This document shows, in pieces, positions 1 to 7,137 of a stretch of DNA of 60,652 nt. Position numbers and translations under genes: made by a program. The notes under the pieces are model-generated. The model had not been told where the DNA came from and did not search any database. It was given only the letters and a program-made list of their open reading frames with translations. How positions within the stretch are numbered: position 1 is the first letter of the stretch; every line of letters begins with the position of its first letter. The stretch is from positions 1 through 60,652 of the forward strand of contig CAYTTY010000019.1 of the NCBI GenBank assembly GCA_964440935.1, written 5' to 3'. Source of the stretch: WJJR01 sp964440935 (GTDB lineage Bacteria; Zixibacteria; MSB-5A5; WJJR01).

Positions 1-51
1 AGGCCCGTGGCACCCTGATCCAAACGGAAAGGATTTATGACAATTGCTATA
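1..51. repeat. Terminus of a MITE-like repeat element
   Basis: These bases match the reverse complement of 53029-53080 with a single visible mismatch. There they form one end of a roughly 370-bp element that splits an acetyltransferase gene. The shared end reads GACAATTGCTATA on this strand, with AGGCCCGTGGCACC further in. The rest of this copy lies outside the window. It stops a few bases past the stop codon of the ferredoxin gene at 64-1176, so that gene is intact. A related end is at 14999-15018. Confidence 0.75.
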
Positions 52-63
52 ATTGTCAGATCT

Positions 64-1176
64 CTATTCCGTCCCCGGCTCGGCCGGTGCCTGTCCACGG
101 TTGTGCGTATAGACCGGGTTGTCGATGTCCTGGATCCGGCTGCGGTACTCCTCCTGCGAAACGGCATTCTGCCAATGGCCCGACCATTGGGCGATGCCGA
201 TCCCGATGATGAACATCCCGGCGACTGCCAGGAACAACGAGCGCCGCGAGAGCTTCGCCTTGTTCTTCGGCAGGGAGAAATCCAACGCCTCGGCGCTCGG
301 GCAGGCGTCGATGCACTGCATGCACGCATTGCACTCATCGGAGCGGACCTGGTCGAGCTGCATCACCGGGATGTGCATCGGGCAGGCCTGATTGCACTTG
401 TTGCAGTCAATGCAGGCCGACGCGGCGCGGCGAATCTTGTAGGGGGAAAATAAGCTTACGAAACCGGTCAGTGCCCCATAGGGACAGAGATACCGGCACC
501 AGAAACCATTGACGATAAAGCCCAAAACGACCAGCGCCACGAGTGTCCACAGAGTCTCCGGGCTGATCTCGGTGAAGAACAACAGCATCTTTACGTCGGC
601 GACTTTGTTGTACGGGGAATTGATGAATGCCGCCAGCGCTTCCGGTGTCATCTGCCAGAAGATGGCCCACGCGAAGAAGGCCAGGAGCAGGTACTTCAGT
701 GAGCGCAACGGATAATCGACAATCCGCGGCAGCTTGCCCTTCCACTTATGAATCTTGCGACCGGCTGCGCCGACCGCTTCGGAGATGAAGCCGACCGGGC
801 AAACCCACCCGCAGAATGACTTCTTCAGCAGTACCGATGAGACAACGGCCAATCCGATAATAATGGTTGCAGCGGGATGGATGTTATTGAGTACACCGTT
901 AATGAACCAGTCGCGGAGACCCATGAGGCCCGAGATGGGGAGGAAGGACTCGACTCCGGGTGGACGCGTAGGAGCCGGCCCGGCGGCCCCGGCTTGATGG
1001 AACGCGACAAATCGGTAGAATTCCCAGCCGATCCAGACAGTAACTCCCGCCCAGAAGACCTGTGACCAGAAGCGCCAGTCAATGCGCCCATCGGGTTTGC
1101 GTCGGAGGATTTTGACTTTGGGCTTCTTCCGCGATGTCTGCTCGCACGCATGTGTTTTGTCCATAACCGTCGTCAT
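64..1176 (-). CDS. NapH/CcoG-type 4Fe-4S polyferredoxin membrane protein
   Basis: A 370-residue membrane protein with hydrophobic segments near residues 35-58, 98-120, 160-180 and 210-228, and a last one near 316-330. It carries two membrane-proximal CxxxCP motifs (CGWVCP at 122-127, CRYLCP at 227-232), then two ferredoxin clusters (CIDCNKCNQACP at 255-266, CNACMQCIDACP at 282-293). This is the layout of NapH, NosR C-terminal and CcoG-like proteins, which pass electrons from quinol or a periplasmic partner to a redox enzyme or use them in cofactor assembly. No partner oxidoreductase is in the window, so the substrate is unknown. An upstream in-frame ATG at 1245 exists, but the ATG at 1176 has a strong GGGAGGAA ribosome-binding site just before it and was chosen. 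It is transcribed away from the small membrane protein at 1392. Confidence 0.85.
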   Translation of the reverse strand: MTTVMDKTHACEQTSRKKPKVKILRRKPDGRIDWRFWSQVFWAGVTVWIGWEFYRFVAFHQAGAAGPAPTRPPGVESFLPISGLMGLRDWFINGVLNNIHPAATIIIGLAVVSSVLLKKSFCGWVCPVGFISEAVGAAGRKIHKWKGKLPRIVDYPLRSLKYLLLAFFAWAIFWQMTPEALAAFINSPYNKVADVKMLLFFTEISPETLWTLVALVVLGFIVNGFWCRYLCPYGALTGFVSLFSPYKIRRAASACIDCNKCNQACPMHIPVMQLDQVRSDECNACMQCIDACPSAEALDFSLPKNKAKLSRRSLFLAVAGMFIIGIGIAQWSGHWQNAVSQEEYRSRIQDIDNPVYTHNRGQAPAEPGTE

Positions 1177-1391
1177 CGGTTGTTCCTCCCGGACATCCGC
1201 AGCGTCCGCCGTCAAAATCGGGATAATTATCATCCGGTGTGTCACCTGCTTGTCACGTGCAAGCTATTTCAGACTGATTTGTCCGAAATTGTCAGAAATC
1301 GGTCTTCGTTTGGCTGTCATTTTTCCCTTGGCAAGGCGGGAGGATTTCGTATCATCGGGCATCTCGAAGCGACAACTGGGGCTGGGGGGCT

Positions 1392-1853
1392 ATGAAGTCG
1401 AGATTCGACTGGCGTGGTACATACTTTAACCTCGTCAGTTTTGTGGCGATTGTGGTCTTGCTGGTGGCCGTGATCATCGCAGGGAACAACGTCCTGCGAC
1501 TGGCAATGCCACAAATGTCGCTGTCGCAGCACGAGTGGCGGCAAGTGGAATCGTTCGAGGAGTTCAAGCGATTCCATCCCAGGGAGCCGTCTCGGGTCAG
1601 GCCCAAGAGTCCTCCGGGGACGGTTGATACGACGAGTGCCGCGACGACAGAGGAGGAGTCAGAGGCCGAGTTGCGCGCCGAATGGCAGGAACAGCGTGCG
1701 TTACTCATTGAAGGGCAGAAACGACGGGGAATGTGGTCTCTGCTTCAGGCGATTGTGACAATTATCGTGGTGTTTCCGGTCTTCTGGTGGCACCGCAGGA
1801 AAGCTAAGGAATTGAGGGTCAATGGATTGGACGACGAGGGAAGAGGGGATTGA
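1392..1853 (+). CDS. Small two-helix membrane protein, function unknown
   Basis: A 153-residue protein with a hydrophobic helix at about residues 13-35 (VSFVAIVVLLVAVIIAG) and a second near 117-132 (LLQAIVTIIVVFPVFWW). They flank an acidic, Glu-rich loop of about 80 residues that would be extracytoplasmic if both ends are cytoplasmic. The C-terminal tail is basic then acidic. No family was recognised. The ATG follows GGGGGGCT closely and no clear Shine-Dalgarno alternative is visible. It is divergent from the ferredoxin gene, so the 215 bases between them should hold both promoters. It stands alone; the next gene lies beyond a 500-base gap. Confidence 0.55.
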   Translation: MKSRFDWRGTYFNLVSFVAIVVLLVAVIIAGNNVLRLAMPQMSLSQHEWRQVESFEEFKRFHPREPSRVRPKSPPGTVDTTSAATTEEESEAELRAEWQEQRALLIEGQKRRGMWSLLQAIVTIIVVFPVFWWHRRKAKELRVNGLDDEGRGD

Positions 1854-2370
1854 AACCGGGAATAACTCTCTGCGTAGACGGTACTAGAAGTGACGTGAGA
1901 GGGTACCGGACAAAGCACTCTCCACGACGCCGAGCGCAAGCACCAAACAAGTCGCCAGGTTTGTGTGCAGGATGCGGTAAGCATAGGAGACAGCACAGGG
2001 TGAACGTGCAGGGATAGCGCGGCTCACCCGCGGCAGAGTGGGGGTGACGGCCCTCCCGAAAGGGAGGGCCGTTGATATTTTGGGGGGCGATCCCAGCAAA
2101 CAGTCGTGGCTCAGGAGCACGGCGCACTCCGAAGCATTCTCGTTTTCCACACGCAGTTGTGCGCCGGGTTCCTGAGAACGGGCCTCGAATGCATACGAAG
2201 CGGCGGTTGTCAGGTCCCCGGCGCCGTGACGGGATCGCAAACGTAAAGGTTGTCGACGCGCCGTGGACCTGACCTACGATTCCATCGACTGGCGCACCCC
2301 ACGAAAGCAGATCCATCGGTCCGGTGCGCTTCGCGCATCCTCCCTCGGGATGACAATGGTCACCAGAATT
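1854..2370. other. Gene-free stretch
   Basis: No reading frame here has convincing protein character. The overlapping open frames on both strands are Arg/Pro/Cys-rich and mutually shadowing. The one clear structure is a perfect hairpin at 2047-2072. Confidence 0.6.
2047..2072. terminator. Perfect 11-bp hairpin with GAAA loop
   Basis: ACGGCCCTCCC pairs perfectly with GGGAGGGCCGT around a GAAA tetraloop, followed on the plus strand by TTGATATTTT. It could end the transcript of 1392-1853, although it is about 190 bases downstream. It could also be a palindromic repeat: the CCCTCCC/GGGAGGG core resembles the GGGAGGGCGAGCC repeat family found elsewhere in the window. Confidence 0.5.
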
Positions 2371-3813
2371 CTAAACGATGTGTAAATTGCCCAACGATTC
2401 GATATATCTCTGCCACGCGTCCACCATCCGCCCGACACTCGTCCCCCAGCCATCGAGGCGGCGAATATTGCCGAGCCAATCGTCGTAGACACGATCCCAG
2501 CCGCACCAGTCGAGATCGTTGAGCGATGAGTTGTGCCAGAGGATGGCGGCGCCGGCGCTATACTCGTGCAACGTCTCAATGATCTTCCGCGATTTGTCGA
2601 TCGCGTCGTCGATGTCCAGATGCATGTATTCCTTCAGCGTGACATCCATGAGCACCAGCGGCACTTCCCAAAGATCATAGGGCCGATTGTCGGCGAACGA
2701 CCACGGCTGGAATGGAACGGCCAGTCCGGAGCGAAAGCCCGCACGCTCTGCAAAACCGAGTGATGAATCAGTTTTCAAGCCGGCTTCGGACTGTGCTCGC
2801 CAGGTTTGGGCGGCGTCGAAACGCAGGTAGTGTTGGCGTGTCGATTTGACCGATGTGTGAATGACGCGTAATAGAGTGTCACGCTCCGCCGACAGGGTAT
2901 CGGCGCTCAAGTAACTGTTGTACGAGCCGTGCAATGCGGTTTCGAATCCTTCATCCTGAACCGAACGGATCAGCTTGGCCGTGTCATCCTGACTGACACC
3001 ATAATCACCGTCCTGCGCCGACGGTTCAGCGGCGATCCAGTAGAATGTTGCCGAGAAACCGTGTTCCTTGTGTTGACGGACCAGCAGGTCGATTGTCTCA
3101 TATGGATCGGCCTGCATGCCGCGCTCAGTGCGTCGGCGACTTGCCAACTGGCGTCCAATGAGTCCCAAGCCGCTCCCGCGCAATAGTTGTCCGCCGAGAT
3201 GGCGCAACTCGTGTTGCCATTCGCCGTGCATATGCAGACGGTCGATGTCGTGTGTGAGAGCGACGGCAGACGGGGCATCGTGTGACCACGGGGATGGCGA
3301 ACACTCGCTCAATCCGAGCGCCTTCGCGATTGCACGGGCGTAGTCATGAACAACCGGCCGCTCAATGAGTCCGGCGCGAATCAGCCAGGAATTGGAAGCC
3401 TGGTATCGTCCATGACGGTCGCGCTTCGTGCGTGCCAATTCCTCAAGCCGTGAGACATGAAAGAACGTTGCGGCCAGAATGTCCGGGACATCGTACGCTG
3501 GCGTTGCATTCCACACGGGCACTGTCGCGCCGTTCCATTCGGCTGTTCGTTGCGGTGTGACATAAATACCCTGTTCCGCCGTCTTCCAGAAGTCGATGTC
3601 GCAGGGGATGGTGAATTCATTATCGGTTTGTTGTCGTTGATCCGAATAATGTATACACTGTTGCACAGTAGCGTGCAGGTCGTCTGGTGTAGTGATGACG
3701 GCACGGCGTCCAACCAAAGTCGACAGCAGGCGAATGGTGTAAGTGATTGCTGGACGGTGAAGAGGCGATGGCAGAATCCACGCAATCGGTGCTACTGTAT
3801 TCGGTCTCGACAT
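2371..3813 (-). CDS. Polysaccharide deacetylase-family (NodB-like) protein
   Basis: A 480-residue protein. The N-terminal 180 residues resemble the extra domain in front of deacetylases in surface-polysaccharide loci. From about 184 it has NodB-like features: VALTHDID (184-191, catalytic Asp and metal-binding Asp of the TxDxD motif), ALHGSYNSY (293-301, the HxS/T-like metal motif), QHYLRFD (327-333), KTDSSLGFAERAGFRSG (347-363) and a final ILWHNS (about 429-434). Such enzymes hydrolyse N- or O-acetyl groups from glycans. No signal peptide is seen, so a cytoplasmic lipid-linked or small substrate is likely. The ATG has AGGA 8 bases upstream. It is the last gene of a leftward cassette with the PHP protein (14-base gap) and the ATP-grasp protein. 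Family call firm; substrate unknown. Confidence 0.8.
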   Translation of the reverse strand: MSRPNTVAPIAWILPSPLHRPAITYTIRLLSTLVGRRAVITTPDDLHATVQQCIHYSDQRQQTDNEFTIPCDIDFWKTAEQGIYVTPQRTAEWNGATVPVWNATPAYDVPDILAATFFHVSRLEELARTKRDRHGRYQASNSWLIRAGLIERPVVHDYARAIAKALGLSECSPSPWSHDAPSAVALTHDIDRLHMHGEWQHELRHLGGQLLRGSGLGLIGRQLASRRRTERGMQADPYETIDLLVRQHKEHGFSATFYWIAAEPSAQDGDYGVSQDDTAKLIRSVQDEGFETALHGSYNSYLSADTLSAERDTLLRVIHTSVKSTRQHYLRFDAAQTWRAQSEAGLKTDSSLGFAERAGFRSGLAVPFQPWSFADNRPYDLWEVPLVLMDVTLKEYMHLDIDDAIDKSRKIIETLHEYSAGAAILWHNSSLNDLDWCGWDRVYDDWLGNIRRLDGWGTSVGRMVDAWQRYIESLGNLHIV

Positions 3814-3826
3814 CGAAGTGATCCTG

Positions 3827-4600
3827 CTAGGGTGTTGCGGTGGAGGAGACCTGCACCCAACGAACGAAATTCTTGACGAGTGTGACGGGCCGCTGCCGCT
3901 TGGCGGCCGAGATCATCGCCGACGCGCGAATGTTGCGGATTGTGGTCTTCTTGACACGTGCCGTGCGCGATGCATCCATCAGGACACGTTTCCAGTCCCA
4001 ATCGTCGGGGGCCTCGAATTCGTTCAATGCGCGATCCAATTCGCGTTTCAAGTGCGCATCGGCCCCAGCCAGCGTCGGCTTGCCCAGCTGCTGGGCGATC
4101 TGCGTGGCGTTCGCGTTCCGTCGATCCGACGTACGCGCGTTGAATGCCTCGATGATATCAGTCCGACGGAAGACCTCATCGTCGAAGTTTGAGTATTTGA
4201 ACGGATGGGGCAACGCGACGAGTCCACCTTGAGCATGTGTTTCTTCGATGATGCCGATCGGATCGCGGCTGACGATTGGTTCATTCAGAAACATCGCAAT
4301 CATATCACCCGATGTTGACTTATATTCGGCGGCGAGAGGAAATAAGGGACCGTCATCTCCGGATAACTCAGCGCACCGTTCCGCGCCGCGATGGTCATCG
4401 TGATCAGCGACGATGACCATGTCGATTTTGAATCGACGGGCGAAGGCCACAATCAATTCCGGGCGCATCCACGAATCGAAGGAGAAATGAGTATGCACAT
4501 GAAAGAGCAGTGTTCGACGACCGGACGCCGATTCCGTACCGCTGCTCGCTGATTGCACATCATCCGTGCAGTCTTTTGCTTCGTCGTTGTCGTAAACCAA
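3827..4600 (-). CDS. PHP-domain metal-dependent phosphoesterase-like protein
   Basis: A 257-residue PHP-superfamily protein. The metal-binding motifs are present in order: HVHTHFSFDS (34-43), DHDDH (66-70), a Glu in AAEYKS (90-95), ALPHPFK (129-135) and GADAHLK (179-185). These hydrolases usually cleave phosphoesters with two or three metal ions. Here the link to an ATP-grasp ligase and a deacetylase suggests phosphate or amide removal during glycan or metabolite tailoring (inference). The open frame allows only a TTG start at 4600, with GGCGGGG about 10 bases upstream, because the first His motif is at residue 34 and no ATG precedes it. It overlaps the end of the ATP-grasp gene by 41 bases, which implies translational coupling. 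Confidence 0.8.
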   Translation of the reverse strand: MVYDNDEAKDCTDDVQSASSGTESASGRRTLLFHVHTHFSFDSWMRPELIVAFARRFKIDMVIVADHDDHRGAERCAELSGDDGPLFPLAAEYKSTSGDMIAMFLNEPIVSRDPIGIIEETHAQGGLVALPHPFKYSNFDDEVFRRTDIIEAFNARTSDRRNANATQIAQQLGKPTLAGADAHLKRELDRALNEFEAPDDWDWKRVLMDASRTARVKKTTIRNIRASAMISAAKRQRPVTLVKNFVRWVQVSSTATP

Positions 4601-5741
4601 ATGTCAATTCCCCGCCGATTTCAATCAGGTTGGGTGTCGGATCGGTCCAGCGCCAGTTGCTGCGGGCGCGCGGGCTTATCAAATCGCCGAACAGCTTGAA
4701 CGCGTCGCCAGGCCGCTGCCATAGGCGTCGCACGTCGCCGCGCCACGGCCACCAGGCGCGGTCGCCCACACGATACTCCGGCATTGGACGATTGGTCAAA
4801 TCATTGCCGCTGGCCATCCGGCATAAGTCACCGGGGAAGTCGGCGCCGCAATGCAACGCCAGATCGAGCGAGCCCCAAAATTTCGGATTAAACTCGATGA
4901 ACCAGCGACGGTCACCATCGGCACGAAACTCGACCATGCCCGGTCCATTCCACGTCATCGTTTCAAACAACTGCCGTCCTTGATCCATCAGTGATTGATT
5001 GCGGATCGACTCGGCCGCGGTCGAGTATCCTCCCGATGCCGGCATCTCGCGCAGTCGACGATGCGCGAACTCCCGCACCACCCGGCCACCCTCCGCCAAG
5101 GCCATATACCCGGAGCCATGGCCGCTCACATATTCTTGAAGAATGACCGTGCCGAACCGGGATTGATTCGAATGCCCAAAAAGAGTGTCCAGTTGGGATT
5201 CGTTAGTTACCAGTGTTGCTCCCTTGCCCAGTGACTCACGTCTCAGCTTGGCCACGCAGCGGCCATAGCACCTGCGCAGGAACGCGCGCGCCTCGTCAAG
5301 CGATTCGGGCAGACAGCTGTCCGGCACGGATAAGCCGGCAGATCGGGCGTTGGTGATCATCTGCCACTTGTCGGAAGCCTCAGCAAACTGGGTGGCACTC
5401 GGGATCAACATGAAAACACCCGTATCGCGCAATCGCTCCGCATTCATCGCGCATGCTTCCACGGAGGCATACCCGACCGTGATCACCAATTGGATGCTCC
5501 ACTCACGAATCCTCTGGCTCATGCAGTTGATGAATTCGGTTGGGCTGTCCAATGAATCGGGGCAGGGCGAGGAGGCGTATGCGAATCGAGAGAAGAATGC
5601 CGGAGAGAGCCGGCGCGATCCAATCACCCCGACGCGGTGTCCGCGGCGCCCGAGTGATCGGACAATGCCGAGGGCATGCTTATACGACCCGTCGGTGACT
5701 AAGACGTTGAGGCGATTCTCAGTGGTGGTATCGTTCATCAT
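4560..5741 (-). CDS. ATP-grasp domain carboxylate-amine ligase-like protein
   Basis: A 393-residue ATP-grasp protein of the carbamoyl-phosphate-synthase-large-chain-like type. Residues 11-110 form the Rossmann-like N-terminal domain (NVLVTDGSYKHALGIVRSLG). K125 and K165 (KWQMI, CVAKL) fall at nucleotide-binding positions. LGKGATLV (171-178) is the glycine-rich loop, LQEYVSG (201-207) precedes the hinge, and WFIEFNPKFWGSL (280-292) carries the metal-binding Glu and Asn. Such enzymes join a carboxylate to an amine through an acyl phosphate. It is the first gene of a three-gene leftward cassette. The first two codons are both ATG; no strong Shine-Dalgarno is seen. About 160 bases separate it from the end of the CPBP gene and contain an inverted repeat. 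Confidence 0.85.
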   Translation of the reverse strand: MMNDTTTENRLNVLVTDGSYKHALGIVRSLGRRGHRVGVIGSRRLSPAFFSRFAYASSPCPDSLDSPTEFINCMSQRIREWSIQLVITVGYASVEACAMNAERLRDTGVFMLIPSATQFAEASDKWQMITNARSAGLSVPDSCLPESLDEARAFLRRCYGRCVAKLRRESLGKGATLVTNESQLDTLFGHSNQSRFGTVILQEYVSGHGSGYMALAEGGRVVREFAHRRLREMPASGGYSTAAESIRNQSLMDQGRQLFETMTWNGPGMVEFRADGDRRWFIEFNPKFWGSLDLALHCGADFPGDLCRMASGNDLTNRPMPEYRVGDRAWWPWRGDVRRLWQRPGDAFKLFGDLISPRARSNWRWTDPTPNLIEIGGELTFGLRQRRSKRLHG

Positions 5742-5775
5742 TCGGGGGTTGTTCCAAAAGTTGATACTGTTCCGT

Positions 5776-5819
5776 GTACGTCCGGCTCGTAGCCGGACCG
5801 GTGCGGCTACGAAACGTAC
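5776..5819. repeat. Nested inverted repeat in intergenic DNA
   Basis: TCCGGCT and AGCCGGA pair around CGT (5781-5797). CGTAGCCG (5788-5795) also pairs with CGGCTACG (5804-5811), and GTACGT with ACGTAC at the outer ends. Two mutually exclusive hairpins are therefore possible. It lies between the end of the CPBP gene and the start of the ATP-grasp gene, so it may be a repeat, a terminator without a T tract, or part of the cassette leader. Confidence 0.45.
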
Positions 5820-5901
5820 CTCCGCGAGCTTATCTTCTTACCATATTCGCCATCAAATTCACTTGAGTTCGTCCATGCGGGTTATTCAAGACGCACCTCG
5901 A

Positions 5902-6663
5902 TCAAGGGCTGGTCAATGGTCCGAGTGCCATTGCTCCTAAGTCCTGCCAAATGTGTGCCCAAATCCCGGGCCACAGACTCCGCTGCCATAATCGCAAACC
6001 GCAGAACATCACGCCATAGATGGCAATCACGACGGCGCCGGTGGCGCCCTGATAAAGGTGGCCTGAGCCGAAGGCCAGGCTGCTGATCAGGACCGCCACC
6101 CACGGTCTCCTGAAATATTCAGCCCCGCGCAACAGCACAAATCCCCGAAAGCAGGTCTCTTCACAGAGGCCCGCACTGATCGACAGGAGGATCCAACCGA
6201 CTCGTTCGATCGGAATCTGGGGAAGGATCATTTGCACGGCCTCGTCGGGCGGAGCCATGCCGAATGCGGATTGAAGAATCCATGCCGACAGGTGCAAGAC
6301 GATGTTGGCAACAATGAGGAATCCAAATGCAACTACGGGATCCATCAATCGGGGCTGCGTAAACCCGAGTTCGGTCAGTGGGCGTCCTCCGAGCCGCTGG
6401 GCGATCCATACCAACGCAAAGACCAGCCATAGGATTAACCCTGTTGAGAGGTACAGCCACAGTCGCGATTGGGAGATAATCTCTTCGAGTTCGTCGGCGG
6501 ATGTTGGTCCGGTGGTTAGTGCAAAAAACGGCCACCCTAGGACAATGAACAGAAAGATGACCGCGACACCCCAACGCCGCCAGCGAGGCAGGCGATCCTG
6601 CGGCGCGGCGTCCGGTGAGACGCACGGCGGATTCTCCGACCGATAAGGCGGCAAATCGGTCAC
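5902..6663 (-). CDS. CPBP-family intramembrane metalloprotease
   Basis: A 253-residue multispanning protein with about six to seven hydrophobic segments from residue 31 onward. The CPBP (CAAX-protease and bacteriocin-processing) signatures are visible: EETCFRG (168-174, EExxxR), AFGSGHLYQG (197-206, the FxxxH motif) and WAHIWQD (235-241). The family cleaves peptide bonds within the membrane; in bacteria most members have unknown substrates, and some give bacteriocin immunity or process signalling peptides. The start is GTG, and its GTGA overlaps the stop of the small membrane protein upstream, so the two are probably translated together. Confidence 0.85.
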   Translation of the reverse strand: MTDLPPYRSENPPCVSPDAAPQDRLPRWRRWGVAVIFLFIVLGWPFFALTTGPTSADELEEIISQSRLWLYLSTGLILWLVFALVWIAQRLGGRPLTELGFTQPRLMDPVVAFGFLIVANIVLHLSAWILQSAFGMAPPDEAVQMILPQIPIERVGWILLSISAGLCEETCFRGFVLLRGAEYFRRPWVAVLISSLAFGSGHLYQGATGAVVIAIYGVMFCGLRLWQRSLWPGIWAHIWQDLGAMALGPLTSP

Positions 6664-6863
6664 GATTGCGGTGACCTTCGTGCCGTGTCACGACGCAGCG
6701 ATCCGGCAATCAACGACAGGCCGATGACCACCAGAATGAGCGGCCAGCTATCACCGATGTCCACGACGTCAAAGCTGTTCAACAGAAAGATGATGCCCAG
6801 CCCAAACAGGATCAGTCCTGTGACCATTTCATTGCGGTGTTTCTTGGCTTCGTCGGTACCCAT
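6660..6863 (-). CDS. Small LiaF/DUF5668-like membrane protein
   Basis: A 67-residue protein with two transmembrane helices (about 15-29 and 40-55) separated by a short DIGDSWP turn. The pattern GLILFGLGIIFLLNSF...WPLILVVIGLSLI is typical of the LiaF/LiaI transmembrane region (DUF5668-like), found in envelope-stress proteins and as stand-alone small proteins. It has the ATG with GAGGG upstream, and its stop overlaps the start of the CPBP gene by 4 bases. The pair forms a leftward operon. The small protein could be a partner or substrate of the protease (inference). Confidence 0.6.
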   Translation of the reverse strand: MGTDEAKKHRNEMVTGLILFGLGIIFLLNSFDVVDIGDSWPLILVVIGLSLIAGSLRRDTARRSPQS

Positions 6864-7040
6864 TGCGCCGCTGCCCTCGCTTCTTAAGCGTCGTCAGTCA
6901 GAACATCACAGATTCGCTGTCTTCTCATCTGATACAACGTCTTTGTTCCGCTTTGCAACGTGCGGCCCATCTTGCATCGCACCATTATGTTAAATCTTGC
7001 CGAGAATTCAACGTCTACTGTCACTCGAGATGGTTTTCTC

Positions 7041-7069
7041 TTGACAGTTGCTAATCCTTGTCCTACTAC
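7041..7069 (+). promoter_or_regulatory. Possible sigma-70 promoter of the coiled-coil gene
   Basis: A perfect TTGACA (7041-7046) is followed, after exactly 17 bases, by TACTAC (7064-7069), a weak -10 element. It lies about 70 bases before the ATG at 7138, which itself follows AAAGGAGAG. Spacing and the -35 box are good; the -10 match is 3 of 6. Confidence 0.4.
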
Positions 7070-7137
7070 CAGTTGTGTAGTTTGGGGCAGGAGAACTTCG
7101 TTACCCGCCGTCGAAAGCAAAAGGAGAGAATACTGCA

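Noticed and set aside
1246..1266. CTTGTCACGTGCAAG as a possible CRP/FNR-type operator before the ferredoxin gene
   Set aside because: Only the outer four bases on each side are symmetric, and it does not match known consensus sites.
1819..2316. A 165-codon minus-strand frame in the gap after the small membrane protein
   Set aside because: Composition is Arg/Pro/Cys-rich with no domain or RBS, and it runs through the palindrome at 2047.
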